Numbered from the stretch's first letter, positions 49,896-62,335 are shown. The stretch is 64,000 nucleotides of DNA from Valencia hispanica (GCA_963556495.2 OY747712.1:10938081-11002080); one strand, 5' to 3'. Translations and numbers: made by a program. The notes: generated from the letters alone by a model not told the origin.

Positions 49896-51895
49896 AAAAT
49901 AGAGAGCCGCTAATTTAAAGGAACTCTGTTTCAGCAGCTTTACAGTGGCCTGGAAGTATCAATTTAAACAGTTCAGATATTATGTTTTAGAAGAATGGAG
50001 GCTGTGTGATGGAAATATAATGCTTTCCTTGAACCACAAGCACACCATTGATTCAGATTTTCAGCCTGTTATAACATCTTGGACCTGATGATAGATGGTA
50101 GGCTGACTTCTACCAAAACACTTCCTTTTTACCTATTACTTTGCTCAATCTGTCCCGATATACATGTACAATAAGAAAATAGGAGTCTGCTACATCTTTA
50201 GTATGAGTTAAACATGTATTAGAAAGTGTTAAGTACAGCCCAACCATTTTTTTTACACCCAGAGCAACAGATAAAGAATTTTAGCTTTTAATTTGACAAA
50301 TAATCAGGAAATGGGTGTAGTGCAATGAGACGGAACCAAAAAACAAACATTTTTTCTCTACACTTATTAAATACTTATGACACTTCTGTAAAAAGTTTCT
50401 GTTTTTGATGGTTTTCCATATCTGCTTTAGCTGCTTTTATTTTGATTCTTTTCAAAATTAGTTCCTGCTTTTTTCCACCTGCTGCATCAAAAAGAGCTAC
50501 TTTTGACTGCAAACTGCAGTCTGTAACAGCAGGTGAAAGAGGAATTGGGACAAAGGCAATTTTTCACGTTCTGTGTATGAAAATGGCAATAACGAGCAGT
50601 GAAGTGAAACTGCAACTACTGCTGCTACAGAAAAAAAAGCATTTTAAATGCAGGAGGCAGGGCTGGTGCTTTAGGCCAAGCCTCTTCCTGCTGAGCTGCG
50701 TCAGGGACAGGTGCAGCTGTCTGTGTGTGTGCAGGTGTGTGCGTGTGTGTTTATGTCTCCGCAGGCTCTGCAATCACATCCCCAGTCATAAAAGGTTTTA
50801 AAACAGAACCAGTCTACACTGAACTGTATGTGAGAGCCCTCATGAAGAGGCGGACTCAGGCCAAGCCTTGTTAAACCTTGTTTTAAACACAGGTCTTAGC
50901 TTCCCATGATCTCATCCAAAAGCTTTCCAAATCTCCTTTTCCCTCTGACAATCACTCAAGTCTACCTTTCAGGCTTCCATATTTACCTCAGTGTACTCCC
51001 TCCACCATCTTTCTTAATTGACCTCAATCTTATTTTACCTAAAATCTTTCTCTAGTCTGTTGTTTACAGCTCAAAACCATATGTCTTATGACACTTGTTA
51101 CTTTCAGCTGGAAAATGGGAGAAATCTAAAGACTTGAATGTTTTTGATTGAATGAACAGATGCATCGATTTAAAAATGTAAGCCAATAGTCATATCCAAT
51201 ATTGCTGTTATGGCCGTTAACCGATAAAGTTTTAAATATTTCTGTTCCCTTTCAACGCAGATGATTTTGTTTCTCTGCTTCAGTGCAACGCCTAACAATC
51301 CTGCGCTGGATCAATATCACTGTCACATGACCAGATGGCCAACCGCCTCACCTCCTGCTCCAGGAACGCGCACAAAAACGGCAACAAGGTGGAAACGAAC
51401 ATTAATATCGGCCCAGTTTCACTTATGGGATCTGATACAGATGTGATGAAAAAAATGTAGATATCTTTACTGAAAAGTTCTACAGCAATCTAGTGTTACT
51501 TTCTTTCGTAAAGAACAAATAATTGTTTGTTACTAAACCTTTGTGTGAAGTCATTTCCACAGGCTATTGGGTATTTCGACTTTTTACACTAATTTATCTG
51601 ATTTTCTATAAGTTTCAAACCCTGCTTTAATACAACTGCTGGGGAGTTGCAGTAGAGCCAGAGAATGAGAGGTGGAGCTGGAGATTGTGGATTCACATTG
51701 CATTGGGTCTATACCCAATAGGTTTTTGTCTATCAATTTGTAGAGCTGATTCAATGAGGGCACTTCTAAATGTCTTATGAGAAGCTCAGAAAAAAAAACC
51801 CCTCAACAATGAATCTCATGCTAGCAAACAATTTCACAGTCAAAGGCCCATTTTCCCTAAACATTAAATACCCAGATGTGGACAGATTTAATTCA
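49896..51895. other. non-coding DNA, nothing recognised
   Basis: It contains a GT-rich patch near 50720-50750 and a few short open frames without domains. No zeb1 exon seen. Confidence 0.4.
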
Positions 51896-52119
51896 GTACA
51901 AATCGCTGTCCCTAATCAAAGAGATTACAGGTGGGTACCCATATGCAACAAACGGAGCAATACCACCATTAACTGTGGGGGCAGTGTGGTACACTTTAGC
52001 CTGTCTGAGTTCAGCAAAGGAACAAAGAAGATCTTGTGAGGTTATGTAAGCGTCTAAGCACTGAGCAATCTTGGTAACATAAGTGTCATTTACGGCGAAA
52101 CGGCCCAAATTATGTAACT

Positions 52120-52410
52120 ATGCGCTGTTTTGGTCACAACCCCATAACCTTTGGTCACATAACCTTGATAACCTCGTTAGGAATAACGATAGCCTCATCA
52201 GTGAGCTTTAACGAGACCAACTTAAGACTTATAAATTTGATACTCCCAATCCAGTTTTCAGAACTGAACAAGCCTCTTGGATGAGAGACGAAACGTTTTC
52301 AAGACGACAAGAAAAGTCCAGTTGCCTTCATGTAAACTCTCAAGATTATCATGTCCTGGATGACTGAGAATCTACACCAACAACGAACAAAGAAGATGAT
52401 AGCAAACGGC
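52120..52410 (+). repeat. Penelope-like or related retroelement 3' tail (AAGCCTCTTGGATGAGAG family)
   Basis: It contains TTCAGAACTGAACAAGCCTC, TTGGATGAGAGACGAAACG, AAGTCCAGTTGCCTT and TGGATGACTGAGAATCTACACCAAC, the characteristic 3' tail of a high-copy fish retroelement. GATGAGAG followed by GAAACG resembles a decayed hammerhead core. Assignment to Penelope-like elements is from general knowledge of the tail, not from coding sequence here. Confidence 0.5.
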
Positions 52411-55400
52411 TACATTTCTCTATCATGTCACAATGTATTTATTGGCAGCACAGACTGCCTCCATGTATTGCTGAGCCTCATTTAATGTCTGTTCTTAAAA
52501 TGTATGTCAAGATTTCCTCCTGTCATGTTTGCTGCCCTCTAGTGGGTACATTCCCTAACAACAATACAAAACTTAAAAAAAAACACATTCAAGGCATGCG
52601 GGCAATGATGCCTGACCTTAGAAACAGACAGACCTGTTTGCGTGAGTAAAGAGAGCCAAAAATTGCCCTTTTAACGGGTCCCTGGTACTGCAAAACACCC
52701 CATGTATGATAGGGCTGAATGTTTTCAAGGGAAGTATTTCAAGGTGCTCTTGCTGTTCTATCAAACTAGCTTGTACAGTTCCTTCTCTCCATTTCTCTTC
52801 TTTATCTTTGTAAACCAGCAGTTTCTTCCTACATCTAATCTTCTCTCCAGCTTCATCACATCTGTCGAATATCTCCTCTCCCCCCGCCCCGTCTCTCTCA
52901 CTCCCTCCGCCCACTTTCTCCCCGTCCTGCTGACTACACCTCTCTGCATATTTTCCCACAATACCCCACAATTACACTTAATACCTCACAAAATGCTAAG
53001 CACTAATGGCAACCAGAACCCAGCAACACACACACACACTGTAATATAAGAATGGAATGAAAACAGGAAATCATGTGGTGGACTCAAACACATGTGCACA
53101 CAACATTTGTAGCCATCATACACAAACACACACACACACGCACACACTGGAGGAGTTCCTCACTGTCTCACACACTCTGCACTCATATACCTTGCCAGAC
53201 CCTGTCACAGAGAGTCCGTGTTGAATTTATAAAGCAGGATGGATAGGAGCTGCAGTGCGGCCCAGACTGCAGGGGGAGTAGTGCACACTAATCTCTCACC
53301 AGAGGATCAATTCAACACCAGCTGCTCTCCCCTCTCGCCTCAGATAGGGTGGAAAGACGGAGAGAAAGTCGAGACAAATCTTGGCTGCTCCAAAAATATT
53401 AGGCGAGGCTTTTCAAGGCTTCCCACCGTGGCTCAACAACGCAGGAGCGTTCTCATGACTTCTCCCAAAACGACCACCAGAGCTCCTCCGCATGCTAAAA
53501 CTCTAACTCCTTCCTGGTTTGTTAATGTTTCTCTAAAACAGGGAACAGGCTGTTTAGTTTTTTTTTTTACTGCAGGTGCAGTTGGAAACTTTAGGTACAG
53601 CTGCAAACACGTGAGTCATTTACCTTGAAATGAACTGTGGAGGAAACATTACCTGAATAGGGAAAATATCTACTCCCGTCTTGAATTTTAAGAACAAGCA
53701 AATTCCCTCGAGTTTACGTCATCCCAAAGGACAAGTAGTTTACACTTAAACCCAACAGCAGCAATCGTGTTTAGTTTTTTCCATCATCAGTACCGAGGTC
53801 AAGGGTCAAATGTTATATTGAGAAAGCGTCTCTTTAGTTAGATGTCAGGTTTTTAGTTAACACATTATTTTAGCTCAGATGTTTTAAACAGATAACCATC
53901 CCTGTACAGCTATTAAAAACTCTGCTTATCTGGAGAGAAAACAAAACAAAGAACTGAATACGGGAAGAAATTTAGTGCATGAACTTGCTCAATTGAAGTT
54001 GACATAAATTAAGATAAAGGGATTTCTGTGGTATTTGATACTCGGATTTTAGATCTTCTAAGATTATGCTTCAACCAGTAGATACAGTAGATGCAGTATG
54101 TTTTGGTAACTGGGAGCATTTTACTTGTAGAAATGCTGGGTATCAAAGGAAGATTAACGTGAATCCTCTGACCCCCCTTCAGCCCCCAGGTAAAATCTAG
54201 CTGATAAGACGTAGAAAAGACAACTACTGCCTTCTGTCGAAACAATCTGAAGATGTGGTTGATAAAGTTGTTGTGGCAAAAAGCTAAACTAAGTCTTAAC
54301 TTAAAACAAATGCTTTCAAAAAAACAGTTTAGTCATATGGTGAAAGAACCAAGCCTACTCAAGGTATACTGAGTGCCAAACTTGACCATTGTGTCAGACA
54401 CCCCCCAACCCCCACCGTCCCCCTATTATGAATGTTAAAAAATTAAAAGAGGGATTTAAGGCCTGGATTTAAGGTTTTTTGGTTGTGATGTTGCTAAAAC
54501 TTTTGATCTAAAGAAATTTGTGGAAAAATCTAATTTCAACATCTATTCCTTTAAAATCTTGAGGGAAAAGACCATGAATATCCCCCCAAAAAGATGTAAT
54601 CAAAATCTGGTGTTTTGAGGGAATAGTTCCTAATACCTCATTCATATTGCTTATAGGGATACATGGTTTTGAGAAAGTAATGTTCTAGCATGTCCTTTTT
54701 TGCAGTTTCTACAGTGGCATATGTCATTTTTATCTCCAGCTAAATCAGGCTGCCATTGATTTTTTTTTTTTTTACATGTCTCATAATTCCATTGCATTAG
54801 CGTAAAAACTTAGAAGTTTAACATAGACTGCACATTAGATAGTCAATTTAAGTAAAAGGGCACAGCAAATATATCACAATGACCTACTAACTGTTATGTA
54901 ATGTCATGCTACGCTACTCGGATACTTTGTCTGTGCTGAGGAAGATTCCCTCACCTCTACATGACCGCTACTGTAGGGGAGTATGCTAAATTCAGTTAAT
55001 ATTTTAACTGCTTAAGCACAATCATCTACTTTGTGTAAAGCATTTAACTTTCAGCCCAAGATGATAATCATTAAGTACTACAAAAGAAAAAAAAATGATG
55101 GCATCGCAAAAATTTACTTACCCTGTCTTAATGTAGTAGCACAGTGTAAAATCTACACCCCTCATACCAGTGCACATGCGCTATACACATTGGGAGCTCG
55201 TCACAAAAGATAGTTGTACTTCAAATATGTGACAGGACTTTATGTATCACAAATTGTGCTCAACTTCTGCCAATTGCGTAAAACACATTTTATCATATGC
55301 CAAGGTACATCTGAAAGCTAAAGAATGTTTTTTTTTTTTTTTTTTTTTCGTGTCCTGTTTGGCAGTGTGGAGCTCAGAATTGGCGTCTGAGTACCAAGTA

Positions 55401-55480
55401 GAAGCCCAACAGATTTACTTTCACAAGCGGAGCAGTACAGCTTTTGCTATAGTACTCCACTTGATATATGTGTAAAAAAT
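52411..55480. other. non-coding DNA with short CA-rich tracts, nothing recognised
   Basis: CA-rich patches near 53025-53040 and 53118-53148. A T tract is at 55327-55348. An open frame at 53239-53628 is not a zeb1 exon: it is on the plus strand and has no domain. Confidence 0.4.
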
Positions 55481-55504
55481 CTTTATTATGAATTGCTGGG
55501 GGTT

Positions 55505-57245
55505 TTATTTCCTGATGTTATGGACACGGAGACGGAAAATTAAGGGGAAGAAAGAAAGAAGATGAAGAAGAGAGGTAGGAAACAAAAAGTCATGAGAGAG
55601 GGTGAGTTGAAAATACAAGAGAGGAAGGGGAACAAAGAAAACACAGGAAAACATTGAAGTCTGCCTCCATACCCACAGGACGGCAGACAGAGGGGAAAAA
55701 ACAAAACACAAAAAAGGAACATTGACAAAACAAACCTAACATCGTGAACTAAGAACTACACAACCACATCACACAAGAATGGATATAAAAATACAACAAC
55801 AATGTCACAAAAAGACTCATGGTACCGATTAATCAAGCTCTAGTAATGATAATCTCAGCCCAAGAATATATCTGTAAACACCAGAGACCCCACATCTATG
55901 TGTGTGTGTTAGCATGCTGGTACAGATAAGGTTTCTCCTTAAGAGTGTTCAATAGCTTGAGTGAGCAGGCATCAATCTTCTAGGACGGAGACAAGCAGAC
56001 CGCCAAGGGCCCCACAGTGGCGAAGCAGCCCGACAGACCCCGACCAGATCACCTGTTCCTCCTCCGGACCCCAACCCCTGATGGCCGGTAGCGAACAGGG
56101 GTGTAAGAAGACCCCTAGCTTCTATCCTCCCGCTCGAGTATGGTGTTGATGCGTGTTGTAATAATGTGCATTTAAAACAGAGGGGTGGGATGTGGGGAAG
56201 GCAGCCACACATCCCCCAACCCCCACCACTCAGTGTCTGTATGTGGTTTAACAGTGGACACCGGCACCAGAGGTGAAGCTGATTGAACCGCTCCCCCTCT
56301 GAATGCCGAAAAGAGTGCCCACCCCAAAGTCCCTACATGTGTGTCACATGAAAATGTTACAAGTGGGAGTGTCTAAGTTGTATACTAAAATTGGGACCCA
56401 GGACACCATGGGATAGTGAGGAGGGAAACCCCTCCTCGCACCCCAGTGATGTGCCCATGCCCCAAGACCCTATATGAGTGGTAAAGTGATGGAGCGGGTG
56501 GACGGAGGTGTTCGGGGATGGGGAGGGAAGGACTGGGAGACAAAATGTCTTCCCAGGGAGCCAGCTCCCCCACTGACCCCAATAGGCACTGCTGTTCACC
56601 GGGATCCACCAGGGGAGGGAGTTGCCACGTTCAACCCGGGGCCCACGGCCACAGCACCACCAAGCCCCACGGACCCCAAGGCAGTCCCCCCAGCCCCATC
56701 CCAGAAGGAGAACTAAACCCACCCTGACATTTGCCCTACTATCAGAACACAAAAGACACTAGACACCCAGGTTGAGTTGCACACCCCTCCCCCCCATCCA
56801 AGTGCCCTCGTAGGCGGAGAGCACCTGTCGCTAGTTAGCAATAGCCTTCCCGCCAGCAAAGGAGGCCCCCAGCGCCACCTGCGCATCGGAGGCCCCCGCA
56901 GCCCAAAACCCGGCGACGTACCCGCCCAGACCAGGAGCAAACCGATGAACCGGATGGCGGACCCACCAGGCCGACATCCACCATCCCCATTCCCTTGTGG
57001 AGCGACCACTGCTGCTCAATGGCCCGGCAGGCAACCAAACCCAGCGCCCCACCCATCTGCCCTGCACGCCCACTACCTGGCCAGTCCACCCGCAGGTCCG
57101 ACCGAACCCGGGCAAACGCCCGACCCCAGCACTCCGCAGCGCACAAAGACCAAGACCCAGGAGCTAAGTCCAGTGCGAAAAAGGACTGATCAGGCCCAGA
57201 AATGCCACCCAGCTGCCGCGACCAGCAGCCAGGAGCATGATCGTT
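55505..57245 (-). repeat. GC-rich repeat segment, probable LINE 3' UTR
   Basis: About 1.7 kb with CCACCC/CCCCAACCCC-rich composition in sharp contrast to the AT-rich surroundings. Long open frames on both strands here are due to low stop-codon frequency in GC-rich DNA; none shows a domain. The junction with the endonuclease piece is near 57245. Confidence 0.5.
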
Positions 57246-57249
57246 AACA

Positions 57250-57925
57250 GCTATAGGGTGTATCTCAGTGTCTGAAATGTCAGTCAACAGTGAGCTGCTG
57301 ACTAACAAATAATCCAGTCGAGAATACGAATGGTGGACATTTGAGAAGAAAGTATATTTTTTGTCATTGGGGTGAAGAGATCGCCATGCATCGCAAAGTC
57401 CATAATCGCTCATGTACTGTTTGACTATATCTATAGATTTCCAGCTGCGCTGAGTCCCTGCTGTGCTGAGCCTGTCTATTTCTTCATTTAAACCAAAGTT
57501 GAGGTCGCCCCCAAGAAGAAGTGAGCAATCCAAGTGTTCAAGGAGCACCGAGAAGAAGGAATGAAAGAATGACGGGTCCTCAACATTTGGACCATATATA
57601 CTGACAATACATAACTTTTGGTTATGTATAGATAGTTTTACTATAATAAATCTACCCTCTAGATCTGTAACTGTTTTCTATTACTGTAAAATTAACATTT
57701 TTATTTATTAATATTGCTACTCCCCTTTGTCTAGTTATAGCATGCAGAAAACACATTAGGAAACTCAGGGGATTAAAGATCAACTGCAGCTGAGGTAAAT
57801 TTATGGGTTTCTTGTAATAAGACGACATCTGCCTTCAATCTTTTAAGCTGGTTAAGAATCTTAACTCTTTTCTCTCTGGTGCCAGCTCCATAAACATTCC
57901 ATGTGACAAACCTTAGAGTAGTCAT
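57250..57925 (-). pseudogene. L1-type ORF2 endonuclease domain, interrupted
   Basis: It begins MTTLRFVTWNVYGAGTREKR (TWN motif) and KADVVLLQETHK (catalytic QET), followed by stops near 57770-57600. It resumes with LDCSLLLGGDLNFGLNEEID (GDLN), YGLCDAWRSLHPND, YSRLDYLLVSSSL (SRLD) and VNDHAP (the D-H pair). The frame then runs into the GC-rich segment, so the reverse transcriptase is absent. Confidence 0.85.
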
Positions 57926-58327
57926 AGTTTTGAGATAAAAGTTGTAAAGTCCATATCACCATAGAAACAGGTAAACAAAGGTGCATTATTAGTTTGTGCT
58001 TGGGGTTGCCCGATTGAAAATCCAAAAGCCGAGATATAAGAAAGAGAGAAATAGAAGAAAGTTGTGAAGGTGTGAAGGGTGAGAGACAAAGAAATAGTTA
58101 TGTTATAAAAAAATTCTGTGTGTGTGAGTGATAAAAGAAGGAAAAGGGAGTGACAAAGAAATTTGGTGATAGACATGTGAAGATGAGAAAAGAAAAAAGA
58201 GCCAGTATCCCAGTGCTTAGCCCTAGCCCCGCCCACATTGAGTAATGTAAACAACTTTACAGAGCTGTGCTAACATTAGATTATAGTTTACTGATAAAAC
58301 AACTCTTATCTGACCAGTGTTACATGA

Positions 58328-59155
58328 CTAATAAAGCCAAGGAGTAAGCTGGTGGTCCCTGAACAGCTGCCCATTAACATACAGTTTATCTACTGCTACT
58401 GTAGCTCTGGTGCCGTCAGTGATATATTTCTTTCTGATTGGGAACAAAACGCGCCTTCTATCCAGGATTTCCTTCGGAAATTGATCATTAACGCTGTAAT
58501 TCGTTCCCCGCAGCTCTCTGCCTCTGACCTGCTCTTTTTGCTTGTAATGCTCGAATTTAGCAACAATAGGTCGCGGTCGGCTGTTGTTGGGCTTCTTACC
58601 TCCTAGGCGGTGGAAGCGGTGAAAAGTGATGTTTTTTACCGTGTCGCTTGGGAGCTTTAACTGATGTTGGAGAAAATCTCGGACGGTGGATTCAGCGTCG
58701 CCCTCAGCTTGTTCTGGGATCCCGGAAAAAACAAGACTGTCCCGCATTCCCCTGGCCTGTATATCCAAGATAGTTTCTTTCATCCTCTTACTTTCTCTGG
58801 ACAGCTGCGTCATCCCCTCAGTGAGTTTCTTTACACTGTCTCTAAGCGTTTCGTTTTCTGCAGCGAGCGATGCTACCTGTTGTTGGCTGAACTCCAGGGA
58901 TTCCCTTAGAGCTTGAAACTCTTTATGGAGAACCTCAACCAGGGCCAGACGGGCGTCTCGGCTGGTTAGCTTCTTATCTATTGAGTCCAGGACATCGCTG
59001 TAGCTTTTCTCTGAAGACATGGTGGAGGTGCTGGCCTCAGAACGGGTGCGTTTCTGTGATGGTGTGCTCGTCGACATAGCAGAGGTGGATTTTTGTGGCT
59101 TGCCCATAACAATGTTGTCAAAGCACTCGTCCAAGTAGCTTTCCAGGCTGTCCAA
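58328..59155 (-). CDS. L1-type ORF1 protein (RNA-binding chaperone), intact
   Basis: A 275-residue open frame with the L1 ORF1p layout. A Ser/Thr-rich N-terminus is followed by a long coiled coil (residues about 50-130: LVEVLHKEFQALRESLEFSQ, AENETLRDSVKKLTEGMTQL). The RNA-recognition domain (RDSLVFSGIPE) and a C-terminal domain (KNITFHRFHRLG, RPIVAKFEHYKQKEQV, VNDQFPKEILDRRR) complete it. The proteins form trimers that coat the LINE RNA. The start Met at 59155 gives the family's usual length. The frame is undamaged although the rest of the element is broken. Confidence 0.9.
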   Translation of the reverse strand: MDSLESYLDECFDNIVMGKPQKSTSAMSTSTPSQKRTRSEASTSTMSSEKSYSDVLDSIDKKLTSRDARLALVEVLHKEFQALRESLEFSQQQVASLAAENETLRDSVKKLTEGMTQLSRESKRMKETILDIQARGMRDSLVFSGIPEQAEGDAESTVRDFLQHQLKLPSDTVKNITFHRFHRLGGKKPNNSRPRPIVAKFEHYKQKEQVRGRELRGTNYSVNDQFPKEILDRRRVLFPIRKKYITDGTRATVAVDKLYVNGQLFRDHQLTPWLY

Positions 59156-59439
59156 GGTTTCCTCGTCCAGTTTGTTTTATGGAGAAATACAAAATAATGG
59201 TTATTATTATTAAACGTTTGCTATATTTGGCTCGAATGTTATGGTTTGTTTTTACCCGGGATTGTTTGTTTTAACAGTTTACCGCCATATTACTTACGCA
59301 CAGCTCTCGCGAGAGCTCAGCAGCAGCTCATCTCCTCGCTTGGGAGTTCTCGAAAACCAGTCTTTCTCTGGTCTCGGCCTTAAAAAGGCCGAAATGTATA
59401 TGTATATGTATATGGCGACACGGCAGCTTAGAGAAGCGG

Positions 59440-59512
59440 GCCAACAGATCGCCCCATCAGAAAAAGATCTGGTTAAATTACCTTGAAGTTCCGATAGTGT
59501 AAACACGCTTCT
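59440..59512. repeat. one-ended copy of the MITE found at 34028-34515
   Basis: CAGAAAAAGATCTGGTTAAA is followed by TTACCTTGAAGTTCCGATAG and GTAAACACGC. It matches the right end of the nested MITE. No left end was found. Confidence 0.65.
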
Positions 59513-59519
59513 TGTAGGC

Positions 59520-60890
59520 TAAAGAATGTTTTGACATGGATTACATTTTTCTGGACGTTATTTTTCCATCATTCACAAATGAGTCAGACCTAAAAGCCGA
59601 GTCTTTGTTAGACTGATAAGAGCTGATTCCTGTCTTAGATCTGAATTTTCAGTCACTCTCCCAGGTAAAAAACCTGAGTGAAGTTGCCCCCCCAACTCCT
59701 TCAAATCTTACAAGATTGGTGTCAAACGTTTGTGCTGCAAAAATGTTTGTTTGTGCCACTATATTTTTATAGATATTAATAAAAGTTTTCAGAAGTAATC
59801 AAAGGTCAAAAAACTGTTAGCTGAAAATGATCTGTGTTAAGGTTTGTGAAAAATAATTACACAGATTATGCTACAGTAGAGGCTTACCAAACCGGGTGTG
59901 CAAACTAAAAGATTATTAATACCTACCAACAGACATTTGCATTTGTATTGACAGGAAATAATCTGAAAAGAAGAGGTTTGAGCATTCAGGAGAAAATCCT
60001 ACTAGAATAACGGTACAAACTGAAAAGAAAGCTCAGTGTGGACTATGAGTACACAGAGAAGAGAGGATGAGCAAAGAGGGGTAGAAAAAAAAACGTGCTC
60101 GAGAGTGAGCACCTCCATGAGCACAGCTCACACCATGTAAGGCTTTATTCAGCAACAATGAAACAAGTCTTCAGAGAAATATCTGAGTGTCACATTCACG
60201 ATGTCTCCATGGTTTTCCAGTGTTTCCTGCCTAGCTGTAACCAACTGCAGCCAAGATGAAGGCAGATGCTTGTGTAGGCTGAGGTGTTGGTGGAGATTGA
60301 GAATTAAAAGGATGCAGAAAACAGTGCAAAATTAAAACTAATCAGACTTTGCTTTTGATTCATTGGTTGGTTCTTCTCTAAAGTTATGTTCTTGAAAGCG
60401 TGCTAACAGAGGTAATTAGTAGAGATTTAAACTCATACTTGGAAGGGGTATTTGTTCCATGTCTGTAAATAAAACAGTACCCTGGTGATTAAATGTGTAA
60501 ATACTGCATCCAGGGTAGACACAGAACAGTGGGTGGTAGATTTATAAGCATCATGTGGTCCAAACGCATTTATTAAAGCAAATGTGGTGAAAACTTCATT
60601 ACTAAAACTGGTTTGCATTAATCTCGTAGCAGAGGCGCAGTGTAAAGACGCCTGCCTGAAGCGATGAACAATAAGCACTGTAGCTGACTCAACTCCCCCA
60701 CAGCCCCTTGCCCTCTCAGCACTGGTAATGAGAGAACTCATTTATGTTTTTGTCATTATTAGCCCTGTCAACACATGTGCCTTTAAAAAGCATGAAGATG
60801 GATTTGGAAGCAACTAATAGACAACTATTTAATTGATCAGTTGAAACCAGGTATTTACATAAACTTCAGAAGAACACAAAAAAATTTTTT
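59520..60890. other. non-coding DNA, nothing recognised
   Basis: AT-rich sequence without recognised exon or transposon. Confidence 0.4.
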
Positions 60891-60897
60891 GCTTTAT

Positions 60898-61120
60898 CAG
60901 GGGTGTCAAACTCCAGTCCTTAAGGACCGATGTCCTGCAACATTTAGATATGTTCCTGGTCCAACACACCTGAATCAAATGGTTAAATTGCCTCCTCAGC
61001 AGGCAGTTAGGTTCTATGGGGTCCAGCTGATGACCTAATTATTTGATTCAGGTGTGTTAAAGCAGAGATATGTCTAAAAGTTGCAGGACACCGGCCCGCG
61101 AGGTCTGGAGTTTGACACAT
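60898..61120. repeat. palindromic MITE copy (best preserved in the window)
   Basis: It starts CAGGGGTGTCAAACTCCAGTC and ends GTCTGGAGTTTGACACATGTG, inverted copies of each other. The two halves also mirror at GCAACATTTAGATATG and CATATCTAAAAGTTGC-type sequence and at GGTGTGTT/AACACACC. This suggests a family that can fold into one long hairpin. Confidence 0.85.
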
Positions 61121-61261
61121 GTGGCTTAGATCAATAGCATGTTTTTGTGAATTGATAGAATAAAGAGAGAGAGAGAGAGTTATGTATTTTTATTATCCAT
61201 AAATTCTTAGGTAGGTAGATTAGGTAGCCAACAGGTAGGTAGGTAGATTACAGGCATGTCT

Positions 61262-61510
61262 TGAAAACATGAAAACATGGGATGACTCTAAACTTTGTGC
61301 TTTTGAATTCTGACAAGACAGAAGTTGTCGTCTTTGGACTAGAAGCTCTGAAAAAGAAAATATTTAGTCAATCACCTTATCTGGATGGCATTAATTTAGC
61401 TTCTGGGAATAGTGTAAAGAACCTCTGTGTACAAAAAATAGTTTACTCTGATTTGATGTTTGACAGTAAGCAAAAAAACTTTTTTGCTTTTTTTTCTTCT
61501 CTCAAGTGTA
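61262..61510 (+). pseudogene. L2/Rex1-type LINE fragment (post-palm region)
   Basis: It reads MTLNFVLLNSDKTEVVVFGLEALK, then YLDGINLASGNSVKNL, the segment after the YADD box in L2/Rex1-type LINEs. It ends in unrelated sequence near 61510. Confidence 0.8.
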
Positions 61511-61551
61511 TGTAAATATCTGCTTTCACCTGTATATGCCAATGTTAAAAC

Positions 61552-62335
61552 TAGGGGTGTCAAATTATCGTGTTAGTTGCGATTAATTCATGACAGACAC
61601 TTAACAGGATATGTTTTTTAATCACGTTAATCTAATTTGTAATCTTTAATTTTACTGTTTCTGCATGAGAGCTGCCCTTAAATAAAATCTGTTTGTATGC
61701 TTTGGGCTTCTTGTGCTTTAGTTGGGGGCTGGGGTCAGGATGACCCTGAAGTGGACATCGATTGGCTGTCATTAGGCTTGCTTATCATGCGCTTGTGCTA
61801 CCATTTTAGCGGAGAGGGCAAGATGAGTGAGGAGGAGCGGTGAGTTGCAGACAGTGTTACCAACTTTCATGTAGTGAGTTTTCAGACCCCTCAAGTGATT
61901 CTTCTTCAAAAAAAAGCTACTAGTGACAAATCTAGCGACTCTATCTGGGGTTATTGGAGACTTTTGGGAGAAACACGAATCCTTGTTACTCTCACTTAGC
62001 AGCGCTGGTGCTGTGGACTGCTCTCCGTTTCAGAGCGCTCACAGCCCGCCTCTCCAGGTCCAGTTGGACTCAGAGCAGATATTTACCCCACTGAGTCCAG
62101 AATGCTAACCAATCGCGAATGCTCGAAGCCGAAGTCTCAAAAACAGAGAAATGTAAATAACTTTATAAAGCCACTTTTTTGTTTTGTATTTGTTCTGCCA
62201 CAATAATGTAATGAATTTAAATTAAAATTCCTCAAGATGAGGGCTGTTCTCCGCAATTATTAAGTGCGATTAAAAAATAGATTAATTCGAATAATTAATT
62301 ACAGATCATAATTAATTAATCTCTTGACAGCACTA
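61552..62335. mobile_element. hAT-like non-autonomous element with imperfect 8-bp target duplication
   Basis: Ends TAGGGGTGTCAA and TTGACAGCACTA are near-inverse. Flanks GTTAAAAC (61544-61551) and GCTAAAAC (62336-62343) differ at one base, which fits the 8-bp duplication of hAT elements. The interior includes ATTAATTAATC-type sequence near the right end. No transposase. Confidence 0.8.

Larger units (their letters stand above)
55490..59330 (-). mobile_element. L1-type LINE with intact ORF1, partial ORF2 endonuclease and a long GC-rich 3' segment
   Basis: On the minus strand: a CpG-containing leader (about 59180-59330), ORF1 (58328-59155), the ORF2 endonuclease start (57250-57925), and then, without reverse transcriptase, a GC-rich segment to about 55505 followed by AATAAA-containing DNA. 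The reverse transcriptase and RNase-like C-terminus are deleted or replaced. Whether 55505-57245 is the original 3' UTR of this LINE or a separate insertion is not settled. Confidence 0.7.

Noticed and set aside
53239..53628. Candidate upstream zeb1 exon
   Set aside because: It is on the plus strand and does not encode the conserved N-terminal ZEB1 block.
56777..57247. Pro-rich plus-strand frame in the GC-rich block
   Set aside because: Stop-poor GC-rich DNA gives long frames in several phases on both strands; no domain is present and the neighbouring LINE runs on the other strand.
56835..57548. Whole 237-codon minus-strand frame as one protein
   Set aside because: Only the part above about 57245 is L1 endonuclease; the rest is translation of the GC-rich block.
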